From: an uncultured Prevotellaceae bacterium
GTDB lineage: Bacteria > Bacteroidota > Bacteroidia > Bacteroidales > Bacteroidaceae
Assembly: GCA_900316445.1 (NCBI GenBank)
Contig: ONCZ01000053.1
Location: 1 to 56,624, forward strand
Direction: 5' to 3'
Length of the DNA: 56,624 bases
Part shown: in pieces, positions 29,201 to 36,476 of the stretch
How the letters are laid out: every line of letters starts with the position of its first letter
Position numbering within the stretch: position 1 is the stretch's first letter
Program-made: the position numbers and the translations under genes
Notes under the pieces: generated by a model
The model's input: the letters and a program-made list of their open reading frames with translations, nothing else
Database searches by the model: none
Told to the model about the DNA's origin: nothing

Positions 29201-30062
29201 CCTGCTCTATGTGAGCGATGCGAAGTATGTGGCGTGGGCTGACCAGAACGCTGTGGTAGATGGTGTCGCCAAGAACGTCGTACTGACCGACGGTAAGGAA
29301 GGCAACGACTTCTACTGTCCGCGTTCCTTCAAGGCAGAGAAGATTTCTTATACCCATAACTATTCGATGGAAACCGGTATCACGGAGCCGAAGGGATGGG
29401 AGACCATCGCCCTGCCTTACGATGTGCAGACCATTAAGCACGCCAGCAAAGGCACCATCCTCCCGTTCAAGAAGTGGACATCAGAAAGTGAGGAGAAACC
29501 GTTCTGGTTGTACGAACTGACATCCGGTGGCTATCAGGAGGCAGAAGGCATCAAGGCCAATACACCTTATTTAATTAGTATGCCGAACAACGCCTTCTAT
29601 CTGACGGACTATCGGATTGTCGGCAAGGTGACGTTCGAGTCGGAGAATGTGGAAGTCAAGAAATCAAGTGACGTGAACAGCGTCAAGTTCAGCGACCGCA
29701 CATTCGTTCCTAACTATGTCAACAAGAATGATGACGCCATTCTGGCTCTGAACGTGAATAACGACATCGTGACCTACTCGCAGGCAGACAAGGGTAGCAA
29801 GTTCGTGAAGGGACTCCGTTCCGTGTATCCCTTCGAGGCTTATATGACCACCACCTCGAACACCCGTTCCATCGGTGTGCTGGATGGTATGACTACCGGC
29901 ATTAAGTCCGTGAGGAATATGGTCGATGAGACTGCCGAGGGTGTCAGAGTGTATGATATGCGGGGTGTGCTGGTCAAGAGCTGTGCCTCAAAGACTGACA
30001 TCAGAAACGGACTGAAGCCTGGTGTCTATGTGGTAGAAGGAAAGAAAATGATCATTAAATAG
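26259..30062 (+). CDS. BspA-like leucine-rich-repeat surface protein
   Basis: A 1267-residue exported protein. A signal peptide (about 1-25) precedes an acidic segment and more than twenty LRR_5 repeats of about 23 residues (pattern IGESAFEGCSSLKEMVIPxSLK) covering about residues 60-590. Beta-rich domains with recurring ITSIGKGTVNI and YILTVYVAGKGEV (InlB-like repeats) follow to about 900. The C-terminus (VRVYDMRGVLVKS to LKPGVYVVEGKKMIIK) resembles a type IX secretion sorting domain. Relatives mediate adhesion in oral and gut Bacteroidetes; a role here is inference. The repeat array makes the locus prone to length variation. Confidence 0.93.
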   Translation: MRRSSLFALMFIIALSAFSYGAVMADGDDPSDDEEKEAVENFTVDDVKYHVTDEGVVEVEGVEDAATSIVIPKEVTFEETSYKVSAMTEDAFSGNSKLTSVNIAGSVKEIPKESFKGCNSLTKIELGDGVEEIGESAFSGCSSLTTIDIAKSVKKIGDSVFDGCTKLESIVIPESVKELGKGLFKDCTNLKTVEIDCDVEEINEDFFKNCTSLEDIEIKGDIKKIVESMFEGNKKLKSVKLTGDIDEIGKNAFKECTSLETFEFGEKTKVKEIGESAFEGCSSLKEMVIPGSLKLIDKTTFKDCTSLEKLEIETGVEEIAESAFEGCTSLEEVTIPSTVKKVGEKAFKDCTSLTKVELEEGVEEIGDSAFEGCGELKVVTIPASVKDIGESVFDGSSLEEVTIPASMKVIKDGAFRGCKELKKLTIENGVEEIGNSAFDGCISLTEVEIPKSVEKIGNSAFKDCEKIESLLLGEGLKELGDSAFAGCIALPYVALPEELTAIAKATFLGCEKMDSVTIADKMKEIGESAFEGCTRLDSLKLPATMEKIEKAAFKDCDSLRWVQVEFKKPFEIDLSVFEGIYEKATLKVPKGSRAAFMNEESWARQFYKIIGGEFKITILSKGDGQAICKGDSLMNMVDSLVNDSLIIRNDSIEYTFMEGDSLIVAFVSDKGYQIMDVAVNDTIISDSLFADIYAADTLTTEKPRFGEYAIAYIDQDYKVAVMYEKIHYRLIVTSIGKGTVNIQDKQVEDTTEVFRIEDGVDAFITFSPGDNWRIKQVMLDDLDITSELGKYQYSIKNLKKNTALVAEYEEIPVNKYILTVYVAGKGEVAVDDNVILRDRSWSAYFNEDTTTVLTFIPDEGYMTKSLKVNGSDVTSAIVDNHYTINSIRADINVNISFEAMEMTFEKDGIHYLVSSFADHQVTVTSGDNQQVLEVPAKVAYADNQWEVTGIREDALSNCTDLAAVIWNPSTQFKAIVGNPNFLLYVSDAKYVAWADQNAVVDGVAKNVVLTDGKEGNDFYCPRSFKAEKISYTHNYSMETGITEPKGWETIALPYDVQTIKHASKGTILPFKKWTSESEEKPFWLYELTSGGYQEAEGIKANTPYLISMPNNAFYLTDYRIVGKVTFESENVEVKKSSDVNSVKFSDRTFVPNYVNKNDDAILALNVNNDIVTYSQADKGSKFVKGLRSVYPFEAYMTTTSNTRSIGVLDGMTTGIKSVRNMVDETAEGVRVYDMRGVLVKSCASKTDIRNGLKPGVYVVEGKKMIIK

Positions 30063-30076
30063 GAAAGGAGACAGAT

Positions 30077-30487
30077 ATGATTGAGATGATGAAGAAAACA
30101 ACGATATTTCTGTTGATGATGATTGCATTCGTTGCCTGTGGCGGTGACGACGATGATGCCGATTCTGGCAAGAAACCTGACTATATCGCTGCCAGCGAGG
30201 AATTGACCATGTCGGATACAAAAGAGAATATCCTGTCTATCAAATCCAACTGTAAGTGGAATCTTGCTGCGGATGTAGATTGGTTGTTCCTTGATCCCGC
30301 CTCTGGAGAGGGCAACGGTAAGGTGACCATCACCGCCAGTCCGAATAAGACGGATGGCACCAGATCGGGTATCATCTATATGAGAAATGAGACGAACACC
30401 GTGGAGAGAACCGTTGTCGTCTATCAGAAGAGAGCAGCAGAGAACAGCTTTGTTCCGGAGGCAGGTGAGAACCCGTTCCCGGAGTGA
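30077..30487 (+). CDS. BACON-domain lipoprotein
   Basis: A 136-residue lipoprotein: signal peptide with lipobox FVAC (C21), a GGDDDD spacer of the type favouring surface exposure in Bacteroidetes, then one BACON domain (NCKWNLAADVDWLFLDPASGEG to ERTVVVYQKRA). BACON domains are common in carbohydrate- or mucin-related proteins. It starts 14 bases after the BspA-like gene with a good AAGGAGA upstream, so it is probably co-transcribed with it. Confidence 0.85.
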   Translation: MIEMMKKTTIFLLMMIAFVACGGDDDDADSGKKPDYIAASEELTMSDTKENILSIKSNCKWNLAADVDWLFLDPASGEGNGKVTITASPNKTDGTRSGIIYMRNETNTVERTVVVYQKRAAENSFVPEAGENPFPE

Positions 30488-30545
30488 AGCGGGCAGCTGG
30501 CTTCGCCCTGAATGATGAATGATAAATGATAAATAACAAAGATAA

Positions 30546-31586
30546 ATGAAACAGACAATTTTAGTAACAGGCGGTACGGGCTTCATAGGAAGCCATACAA
30601 CCGTCGAACTGCAGGAAGCAGGTTATGAGGTAGTGATTATCGACAACCTCTCGAACTCGAACATCAATGTGTTGGACGGTATCGAGAAGATCACAGGCAT
30701 TCGTCCTGCTTTTGAGAAAGTGGACTGCTGCGACTTCGAGGCCCTTGAAGGGGTGTTCAAGAAGTACCCGAAGATTGAAGGTATCATCCATTTCGCTGCC
30801 TCGAAGGCCGTAGGTGAGAGTGTGGAGAAACCGTTGCTCTATTATCGCAATAACCTGACGTCACTCATCAACCTGTTGGAACTGATGCCGAAGTACGATG
30901 TGAAGGGTATCATCTTCTCGTCGAGCTGCACCGTCTATGGTCAGCCTTCACAGGAGAACCTGCCTGTCACGGAGAATGCACCCATCCAGAAGGCGATGAG
31001 TCCTTACGGCAACACGAAGCAGATCAACGAGGAGATCATCCAGGACTATATCCATTCGGGTGCTCCCATCAAGAGTATCATCCTGAGATACTTCAACCCC
31101 ATCGGCGCCCATCCCTCAGCACTCATCGGCGAGCTGCCCAACGGTGTGCCCATGAACCTCATTCCCTTCGTGACACAGACGGCCATGGGTATCCGTGAAC
31201 AACTGAAGATTTTCGGACACGACTACAACACTCCCGACAAGACTTGTATCCGCGACTATATCTACGTGGTGGATCTGGCTAAGGCCCATGTGAAGGCTAT
31301 GGAGCGCGTACTCGACAAGCCCGAGACTGATGCTGTGGAGGTATTCAATATCGGTACGGGCAAAGGTCTGTCTACCTTAGAGGTGGTCGAGGGCTTTGAG
31401 AAGGCCACAGGCGTGAAAGTGAACTGGACCTATGCGCCCCGTCGTGAAGGTGACATCGAGCAGGTGTGGGGTAACGTCGATAAAGCCAATAAAGTCTTAG
31501 GCTGGAAGGCTGACACACCCACGGAGGAGGTTCTGAAGAGTGCCTGGAAATGGCAGAAGAAACTCCGCGAAGACGGTATTCAGTAA
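30546..31586 (+). CDS. galE: UDP-glucose 4-epimerase
   Basis: Interconverts UDP-glucose and UDP-galactose, feeding the Leloir pathway and surface polysaccharides. NAD-binding GGTGFIG at 9-15, SSS at 125-127 and YxxxK at 154-158 (YGNTK) mark the extended SDR fold; 346 residues is normal. Its leader (30508-30545) consists of repeated GATAAATGAT-like units ending directly at the ATG. Confidence 0.96.
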   Translation: MKQTILVTGGTGFIGSHTTVELQEAGYEVVIIDNLSNSNINVLDGIEKITGIRPAFEKVDCCDFEALEGVFKKYPKIEGIIHFAASKAVGESVEKPLLYYRNNLTSLINLLELMPKYDVKGIIFSSSCTVYGQPSQENLPVTENAPIQKAMSPYGNTKQINEEIIQDYIHSGAPIKSIILRYFNPIGAHPSALIGELPNGVPMNLIPFVTQTAMGIREQLKIFGHDYNTPDKTCIRDYIYVVDLAKAHVKAMERVLDKPETDAVEVFNIGTGKGLSTLEVVEGFEKATGVKVNWTYAPRREGDIEQVWGNVDKANKVLGWKADTPTEEVLKSAWKWQKKLREDGIQ

Positions 31587-31602
31587 CCTCTTCTCCCCCT
31601 AA

Positions 31603-31721
31603 GTTAGGGGGAGCCAGAGGGGGTCTGAACGATGGATAATTCTTGCTTTTTTTGATTCCATGCAGTAGCAAGCGCAAAGCCGAGCGCAGACCACCCCTAA
31701 CCCCTCCTAACTTAGGAGGGG
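31603..31721. repeat. Composite palindromic repeat between galE and ispE
   Basis: Read on the minus strand it consists of palindrome P1 (CCCCTCCTAAGTTAGGAGGG plus G) with TTAGGGGTGGTCTG (31721-31687), then a variable core, then TTCAGACCCCCTCTGGCTCC and palindrome P2 (to 31603). The core (31636-31686) contains ATAATTCTTGC and GTAGCAAGCG...GAGCGC, which recur inside the nitrilase gene. The same composite, with another core, lies at 40675-40778. Confidence 0.85.
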
Positions 31722-31727
31722 AAATAA

Positions 31728-31750
31728 AAACTCTGGAAATTCCAGAGTTT
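31728..31750. terminator. Bidirectional terminator between galE and ispE
   Basis: A near-perfect palindrome (AAACTCTGGAA/TTCCAGAGTTT) flanked by A-rich sequence on the left and T-rich on the right, lying between convergent genes. Confidence 0.8.
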
Positions 31751-31751
31751 C

Positions 31752-32588
31752 TTATTTAAGAAGGATGACAGCTTTAAACGTGCCTTCGGCATTAAACTCA
31801 TCGAGGGAAACCGGTTCTCGGAAAAGCCCGAAGAGGGAAGAACCTGATCCTGACATCGCTGCATAGACAGCCCCCATGTCATAGAGACGATCCTTGATTG
31901 CCCCAATTTCTGGATGAAGAGCAAAGACACTCTTCTCGAAGTCGTTGGTCAGACAGTCACGCCAAGTCTCTACAGACTGCATGACGATGTCACGACAGTT
32001 CAGTGCAGGATGCTGTGGGGTGATGAGTGAGAAGGCTTCCTTCGTAGAGACGGGGATGTCTGGACGGACTACTGCCAGATACCAACCACGCAGAGAGAGA
32101 CTGATGGGCTCAAGCTTCTCACCAATACCCTCGGCATAAGATGGCTTATTCAAAATGAAGAATGCACAGTCGGCTCCCAGTCGGGCAGCATAGTCAATCA
32201 TCTGCTGATCAGAGAGCCCCAGTTGGAACATCTGATTAAGCAGTGTGATCATAAAACCACAGTCGCTGCTGCCACCTCCCATACCGGCCTGAGTGGGTAT
32301 ACCTTTATATAAATGCGCGTGTATACGCGGCAGGGTAGGGAAGTCCTGCTTCAAAAGGTTGTAGGCACGCACCACAAGGTTCTTCTGCTCATCGCCGTCA
32401 ATCACAATGTTCGTCACCTTCAGGTCACAATCTACAGCAGAAGGGAACTGCTCGTCCATCTCAAACACCTCAAGGGCATCACAGATGGGAACGGGATAGA
32501 ATACGGTCTCCAGGTTATGGTAACCGTCAGCACGGCGCTCAACGACGTTAAGCCCGAGGTTGATTTTGCAGATAGGATGAGTTAGCAT
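31752..32588 (-). CDS. ispE: 4-diphosphocytidyl-2-C-methyl-D-erythritol kinase
   Basis: GHMP kinase of the MEP isoprenoid pathway. It starts MLTHPICKINLGLNV, has the ATP loop PTQAGMGGGSSD (98-109) and GYHNLETVFYPV near the N-terminus. The 278 residues match IspE. The ATG is preceded directly by the 20-base leader repeat shared with atpC (32608-32589), which overlaps the last codon of the helicase gene. Confidence 0.95.
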   Translation of the reverse strand: MLTHPICKINLGLNVVERRADGYHNLETVFYPVPICDALEVFEMDEQFPSAVDCDLKVTNIVIDGDEQKNLVVRAYNLLKQDFPTLPRIHAHLYKGIPTQAGMGGGSSDCGFMITLLNQMFQLGLSDQQMIDYAARLGADCAFFILNKPSYAEGIGEKLEPISLSLRGWYLAVVRPDIPVSTKEAFSLITPQHPALNCRDIVMQSVETWRDCLTNDFEKSVFALHPEIGAIKDRLYDMGAVYAAMSGSGSSLFGLFREPVSLDEFNAEGTFKAVILLK

Positions 32589-32608
32589 ATTTACGATTTA
32601 CAGATTTA
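32589..32608 (-). repeat. Leader repeat of ispE identical to the atpC leader
   Basis: Exact 20-base match (minus strand) to 11212-11231. In both places it ends within 0-7 bases of the start codon. Confidence 0.85.
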
Positions 32609-33949
32609 CGATTGATTACCTTGGCCGTTGTCCTTAGGACGGTGATGACGTTTCTTCTTCTTTGCGCCATCCTGACCCTTGGATTTTGCCTGGCTGTTCT
32701 GTCCCTTGGCCTTGGATTTTGCCTGACTGTTCTGACCATTGCCTTTCGAGTGCCAACGGCCATAACGACGGGTGTTGGAACGTTTCTTCTCGCGTTTGGT
32801 ATAGACAGGTGCCTCGCCGAGTCCTTCAGGCAGAGGAATCTTCTCCACCTCCTTACCCAGGAAATGCTCTATCTGCTGGAAACGGTAAATGTCTGCCTCG
32901 CTGATGAACGTGATGGCCTCTCCGTCACGGTCTGCACGGGCCGTACGACCAATACGGTGGACATAGTCCTCAGCATCATGGGGGACATCGTAGTTGATGA
33001 CGGTGCGGATGTCATCGATGTCAATACCACGGGCCACGATGTCTGTGGCCACCAACACATCCGTCTGTCCTGCCTTGAAACGGTACATCACCTCATCACG
33101 CTCCTGCTGGGAGAGGTCTGAGTGCATCTGGTCGCAGTTGATGTGCATCTGTTTCAGACTTCGGGTTATCTCCTTCACCTTCTCTTTCTTTCCGGAGAAG
33201 ATGATGACACGCTGCAGGTCTCCCTTTTTGAAAATGTGGTTGATGATCTTCAGCTTCTGCGGATCATAACAGACATAGGCACTCTGGCGGATCTTCTCTG
33301 CAGGTTTGGAGACGGCAATCTTCACCTCCACGGGGTTGTGGAGCAGGGTGACGGCCAGTTCACGGATCTTCGGCGGCATCGTGGCAGAGAACATGATACG
33401 CTGACACGACTGCGGCAACTGCTGCACAATCTTCATGATGTCGTCGATGAATCCCATGTCAAGCATTCGGTCTGCCTCGTCGAGGACGAAGAAGCTGCAA
33501 CGGGAGAGGTCGAGGTTTCCCACTTTCAGATGACTGAGCAGACGTCCTGGTGTAGCGATGAGCACATCGGCACCAAGGCGCATGCCACGCAGTTCCTGTT
33601 CATATCGTCCACCGTCGTTGCCACCATAGACAGCCACAGACGACACACCGTCGAGATAATAGCCGAAGCCTTGCATGGCCTGGTCTATCTGCTGGGCAAG
33701 TTCTCGGGTGGGGGACATAATGATGCAGTTGATGGCATCCTTGGGATAGTCACCGTCATCCAGCTGTGAGAGGATGGGCAGCAGATAGGCGGCTGTCTTA
33801 CCCGTTCCCGTCTGTGCCACTCCCAGCACATCGTAACCGTCAAGAATCTCAGGGATACAACGTTCCTGTATTGGCGTCATCTCGTCGAAGCGCATGTCAT
33901 AGAGCGCATCGAGGATATTATCGTTCAAATATGTTTCTTCAAATTTCAC
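32606..33949 (-). CDS. DEAD-box RNA helicase (RhlE-type)
   Basis: A 447-residue ATP-dependent RNA helicase with Q-motif phenylalanine FEETYL and PIQ, motif I AQTGTGKT (45-52), PTRELA, LDEADRMLDMGF, SAT, and HRIGRTAR. The C-terminal tail (about 375-447) is strongly basic and low in complexity (QAKSKAKGQNSQAKSKGQ), likely an RNA-binding extension. It uses a GTG start that is itself part of the upstream AAAAGGTGAAA tandem repeat. Likely roles are ribosome assembly or RNA turnover. Confidence 0.94.
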   Translation of the reverse strand: MKFEETYLNDNILDALYDMRFDEMTPIQERCIPEILDGYDVLGVAQTGTGKTAAYLLPILSQLDDGDYPKDAINCIIMSPTRELAQQIDQAMQGFGYYLDGVSSVAVYGGNDGGRYEQELRGMRLGADVLIATPGRLLSHLKVGNLDLSRCSFFVLDEADRMLDMGFIDDIMKIVQQLPQSCQRIMFSATMPPKIRELAVTLLHNPVEVKIAVSKPAEKIRQSAYVCYDPQKLKIINHIFKKGDLQRVIIFSGKKEKVKEITRSLKQMHINCDQMHSDLSQQERDEVMYRFKAGQTDVLVATDIVARGIDIDDIRTVINYDVPHDAEDYVHRIGRTARADRDGEAITFISEADIYRFQQIEHFLGKEVEKIPLPEGLGEAPVYTKREKKRSNTRRYGRWHSKGNGQNSQAKSKAKGQNSQAKSKGQDGAKKKKRHHRPKDNGQGNQS

Positions 33950-34013
33950 TTTTACTTTTTTACCTTTTTACTTTTTCACCTTTTTACCTTTTCACCTTTT
34001 CACCTTTTTACCT
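33950..34013 (-). repeat. Tandem AAAAGGT(G/A)AAA repeats before the helicase gene
   Basis: The whole gap between the permease and helicase genes is a tandem array of 10-11-base purine-rich units on the coding strand. It provides several AAGG segments ahead of the GTG start. Confidence 0.8.
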
Positions 34014-35198
34014 TTAATTCGGCGCCTGTCTGTAGCAGAAGTATGCAATGATGGCATAGAGAACATTCGGCATCCATGCGGCAATGATCGGTGGCGTGTC
34101 GGCATTGATGGCAAACGTCGAGCTGATGGTCTGCAGTAGGATATAGGAGAACGAGAGTGCCAGACCTGTACCCAGATAGACGCCCATACCTCCCTTTCGT
34201 TTCCTGCTGGACAGACTGACGCCGATCACCGTTAGGATGAACGACGCGAAGGAGGTGGCGATGCGTTTGTGATACTCCACCTCATACTGCACCACATTGG
34301 TCGAGCCACGCTCTATCTGCTTCGAGATGTACTGTCGTAACTCGTCGGAAGTCAAAGTCTCCTGCTGTCCGTCCGAATAGACCAGATCCATCGGTTCCAT
34401 GTGGATGATGGTGTCTATGACCGCTCCCGATTTGATCTCTTCGCGCAGACCTCTCAATGTTCGGATCTTGTAATTCTGCGCCTTCCAATGGAATCGGTCC
34501 TCGCTGATGGAGTCGTAGCGGATGGTAGAGGCGGTCATGTGACTGACGAGCTTCTTCTTCTCAAACTTGTCGAGCGAGAAACCATAACCGCTCTTCGTGT
34601 TGTTATCATACTGCTGGATATAGGCAATCACACCTGGTCCCACCATCAACTGCACGTTACTGGCGGAGGTGATCTTCTTGTTGTTCTTGTACTTCGCCTC
34701 AAAATCCTGTCTGACTATCGTTCCATGGGGGATGATATAGGAACCAAGGTAGTAGTTCACCAAGGCTATCAGAGCCGCAGAGAGTAGGTAGGGCCGCATC
34801 AGCCGTTTGAAACTCACACCAGCCGCCAGCATCGCGATGATCTCAGAGTTTCCTGCCAGTTTTGACGTGAAGAAGATGACGGCGATAAACACGAACAACG
34901 GCGAGAAGAGGTTGGAGAAATAGGGCACGAAGTTAGCGTAGTAGTCAAAGACGATTGCCTTCAACGGGGCACCTAAGGTCGTGAACTTCGACAGGTTCTC
35001 GTTGATGTCGAAGACGATGGCAATGGAGATGATGAGGATGATGGAGTAGATATAGGTGCCGATGAACTTGGAGATGATATACCTGTCGAGGCGTGACAGT
35101 AGCCGTAAGGGGTTCAGGTATCGCAACCAACGGAGATATTTCCGCAGGAGGCGTCCCGTCTTCCGGAACCATACTCTGATGTACTTGCTCTTTTTCAT
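34014..35198 (-). CDS. LptF/LptG-family permease
   Basis: A 394-residue membrane protein of the YjgP/YjgQ family, part of the LptBFG transporter that extracts lipopolysaccharide from the inner membrane. It has helices near 40-65, 85-115 and three near the C-terminus (about 310-390), with a periplasmic beta-jellyroll region between. It follows tgt by 26 bases, an arrangement common in Bacteroidetes. Whether it is LptF or LptG cannot be decided here. Confidence 0.9.
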   Translation of the reverse strand: MKKSKYIRVWFRKTGRLLRKYLRWLRYLNPLRLLSRLDRYIISKFIGTYIYSIILIISIAIVFDINENLSKFTTLGAPLKAIVFDYYANFVPYFSNLFSPLFVFIAVIFFTSKLAGNSEIIAMLAAGVSFKRLMRPYLLSAALIALVNYYLGSYIIPHGTIVRQDFEAKYKNNKKITSASNVQLMVGPGVIAYIQQYDNNTKSGYGFSLDKFEKKKLVSHMTASTIRYDSISEDRFHWKAQNYKIRTLRGLREEIKSGAVIDTIIHMEPMDLVYSDGQQETLTSDELRQYISKQIERGSTNVVQYEVEYHKRIATSFASFILTVIGVSLSSRKRKGGMGVYLGTGLALSFSYILLQTISSTFAINADTPPIIAAWMPNVLYAIIAYFCYRQAPN

Positions 35199-35224
35199 CC
35201 TTTTATCCTTCTCTCCTTACTCCT

Positions 35225-36367
35225 TTACCTCCTTACTCCTAATTTCTCAATCACCGACCCTTTCCATTGCACGAAGTCTCCTGCCACGATATGCTGACGG
35301 GCATCCGTCACCAGTCGCAAGTAGAAGGCGAGGTTATGGATTGAGGCGATCTGCATAGCCAGCAGTTCCTGGGCCTTGAAAAGATGATGGAGATAGGCCT
35401 TCGAGTGGATACGGTCTATCTCACAGCCCTCTGGATCGATGGGCGAGAAGTCGTCCTCCCATTTCTTATTACGCATGTTCATCGTTCCCTCGTAGGTGAA
35501 CAGCATGGCGTTACGGCCATTACGGGTGGGCATCACACAGTCGAACATGTCCACACCACGCTCGATGGCTTCGAGGATGTTCTGCGGCGTACCGACGCCC
35601 ATCAGATAACGGGGACGGTCCTTGGGAAGAATCTCATTCACCACCTCGATCATCTCATACATCACTTCCGTCGGTTCTCCCACAGCCAAGCCACCGATAG
35701 ATGCGCCACCACCGTCGTTCAACCTGGCCAGCATATCACACACATGCTTGGCAGCATCCTGACGCAGATCCTTATAGGTACAGCCCTGCACGATGGGGAA
35801 CAACGTCTGGTTGTAACCATAAAGAGGCTCTGTCTCGTTGAATCGTTTTACACATCGTTCCAGCCAGCGCTGTGTCAGCCGCAGACTCTTTTCGGCATAC
35901 TGGTAGTCGCTCTGTCCTGGTGGACACTCGTCGAAGGCCATCATAATATCTGCACCAATCACACGTTGGGTGTCCATTACGTTCTCCGGCGTGAAGATAT
36001 GCCGCGAGCCGTCGATATGGCTCTGGAACTCACAACCCTCCTCACGCAACTTACGGATACCTGTCAGCGAGAAGACCTGAAAGCCGCCTGAGTCTGTCAG
36101 TATCGGACGATCCCAGGTGTTGAACCGATGTAGTCCGCCAGCCTTTCGGAGAATGTCAAGACCAGGCCGCAGATAGAGATGATAAGTATTGCCGAGGATG
36201 ATCTGTGCCTTCACCTGTTCGCGCAGTTCGGAGAAATGGACACCCTTGACACTGCCCACCGTACCGACGGGCATGAAGATAGGCGTCTGAATCGGACCAT
36301 GAGCGGTCTGTATCAGACCAGCCCTGGCGTTACTCGCATTGTCACTATGTTCTACTTCAAATCTCAT
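35225..36367 (-). CDS. tgt: tRNA-guanine transglycosylase
   Basis: Exchanges guanine 34 of GUN-anticodon tRNAs for preQ1 in queuosine synthesis. Motifs: PILTDSGGFQVFSL, GGLAVGEP and the catalytic MFDCVMPTRNGR. ATG 36367 is preferred over the preceding TTG. Near the C-terminus, where the E. coli enzyme has CxCxxC plus His for zinc, this protein reads EGCEID before HSKAYLHHL, so only one of three cysteines remains, with the later IHNL histidine. 380 residues is normal. Confidence 0.94.
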   Translation of the reverse strand: MRFEVEHSDNASNARAGLIQTAHGPIQTPIFMPVGTVGSVKGVHFSELREQVKAQIILGNTYHLYLRPGLDILRKAGGLHRFNTWDRPILTDSGGFQVFSLTGIRKLREEGCEFQSHIDGSRHIFTPENVMDTQRVIGADIMMAFDECPPGQSDYQYAEKSLRLTQRWLERCVKRFNETEPLYGYNQTLFPIVQGCTYKDLRQDAAKHVCDMLARLNDGGGASIGGLAVGEPTEVMYEMIEVVNEILPKDRPRYLMGVGTPQNILEAIERGVDMFDCVMPTRNGRNAMLFTYEGTMNMRNKKWEDDFSPIDPEGCEIDRIHSKAYLHHLFKAQELLAMQIASIHNLAFYLRLVTDARQHIVAGDFVQWKGSVIEKLGVRR

Positions 36368-36394
36368 CAATTAATACAACAACTCTTTCTATTT

Positions 36395-36475
36395 ACGACA
36401 ACATAGACAACCAAGACAACTGTTACGGTCTTTGACCGTTAAGGAAAAAGTTGTTATTGTTGTCATAGTTGTCGT
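36395..36475. repeat. Inverted tandem-repeat array between lon and tgt
   Basis: Left arm 36395-36420 (GACAAC three times) and right arm 36450-36475 (GTTGT(C/T) units) are inverted. The centre holds the palindrome ACGGTC-TTT-GACCGT. It fills the lon-tgt gap of about 110 bases and adjoins the lon stop codon. Confidence 0.8.
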
Positions 36476-36476
36476 T

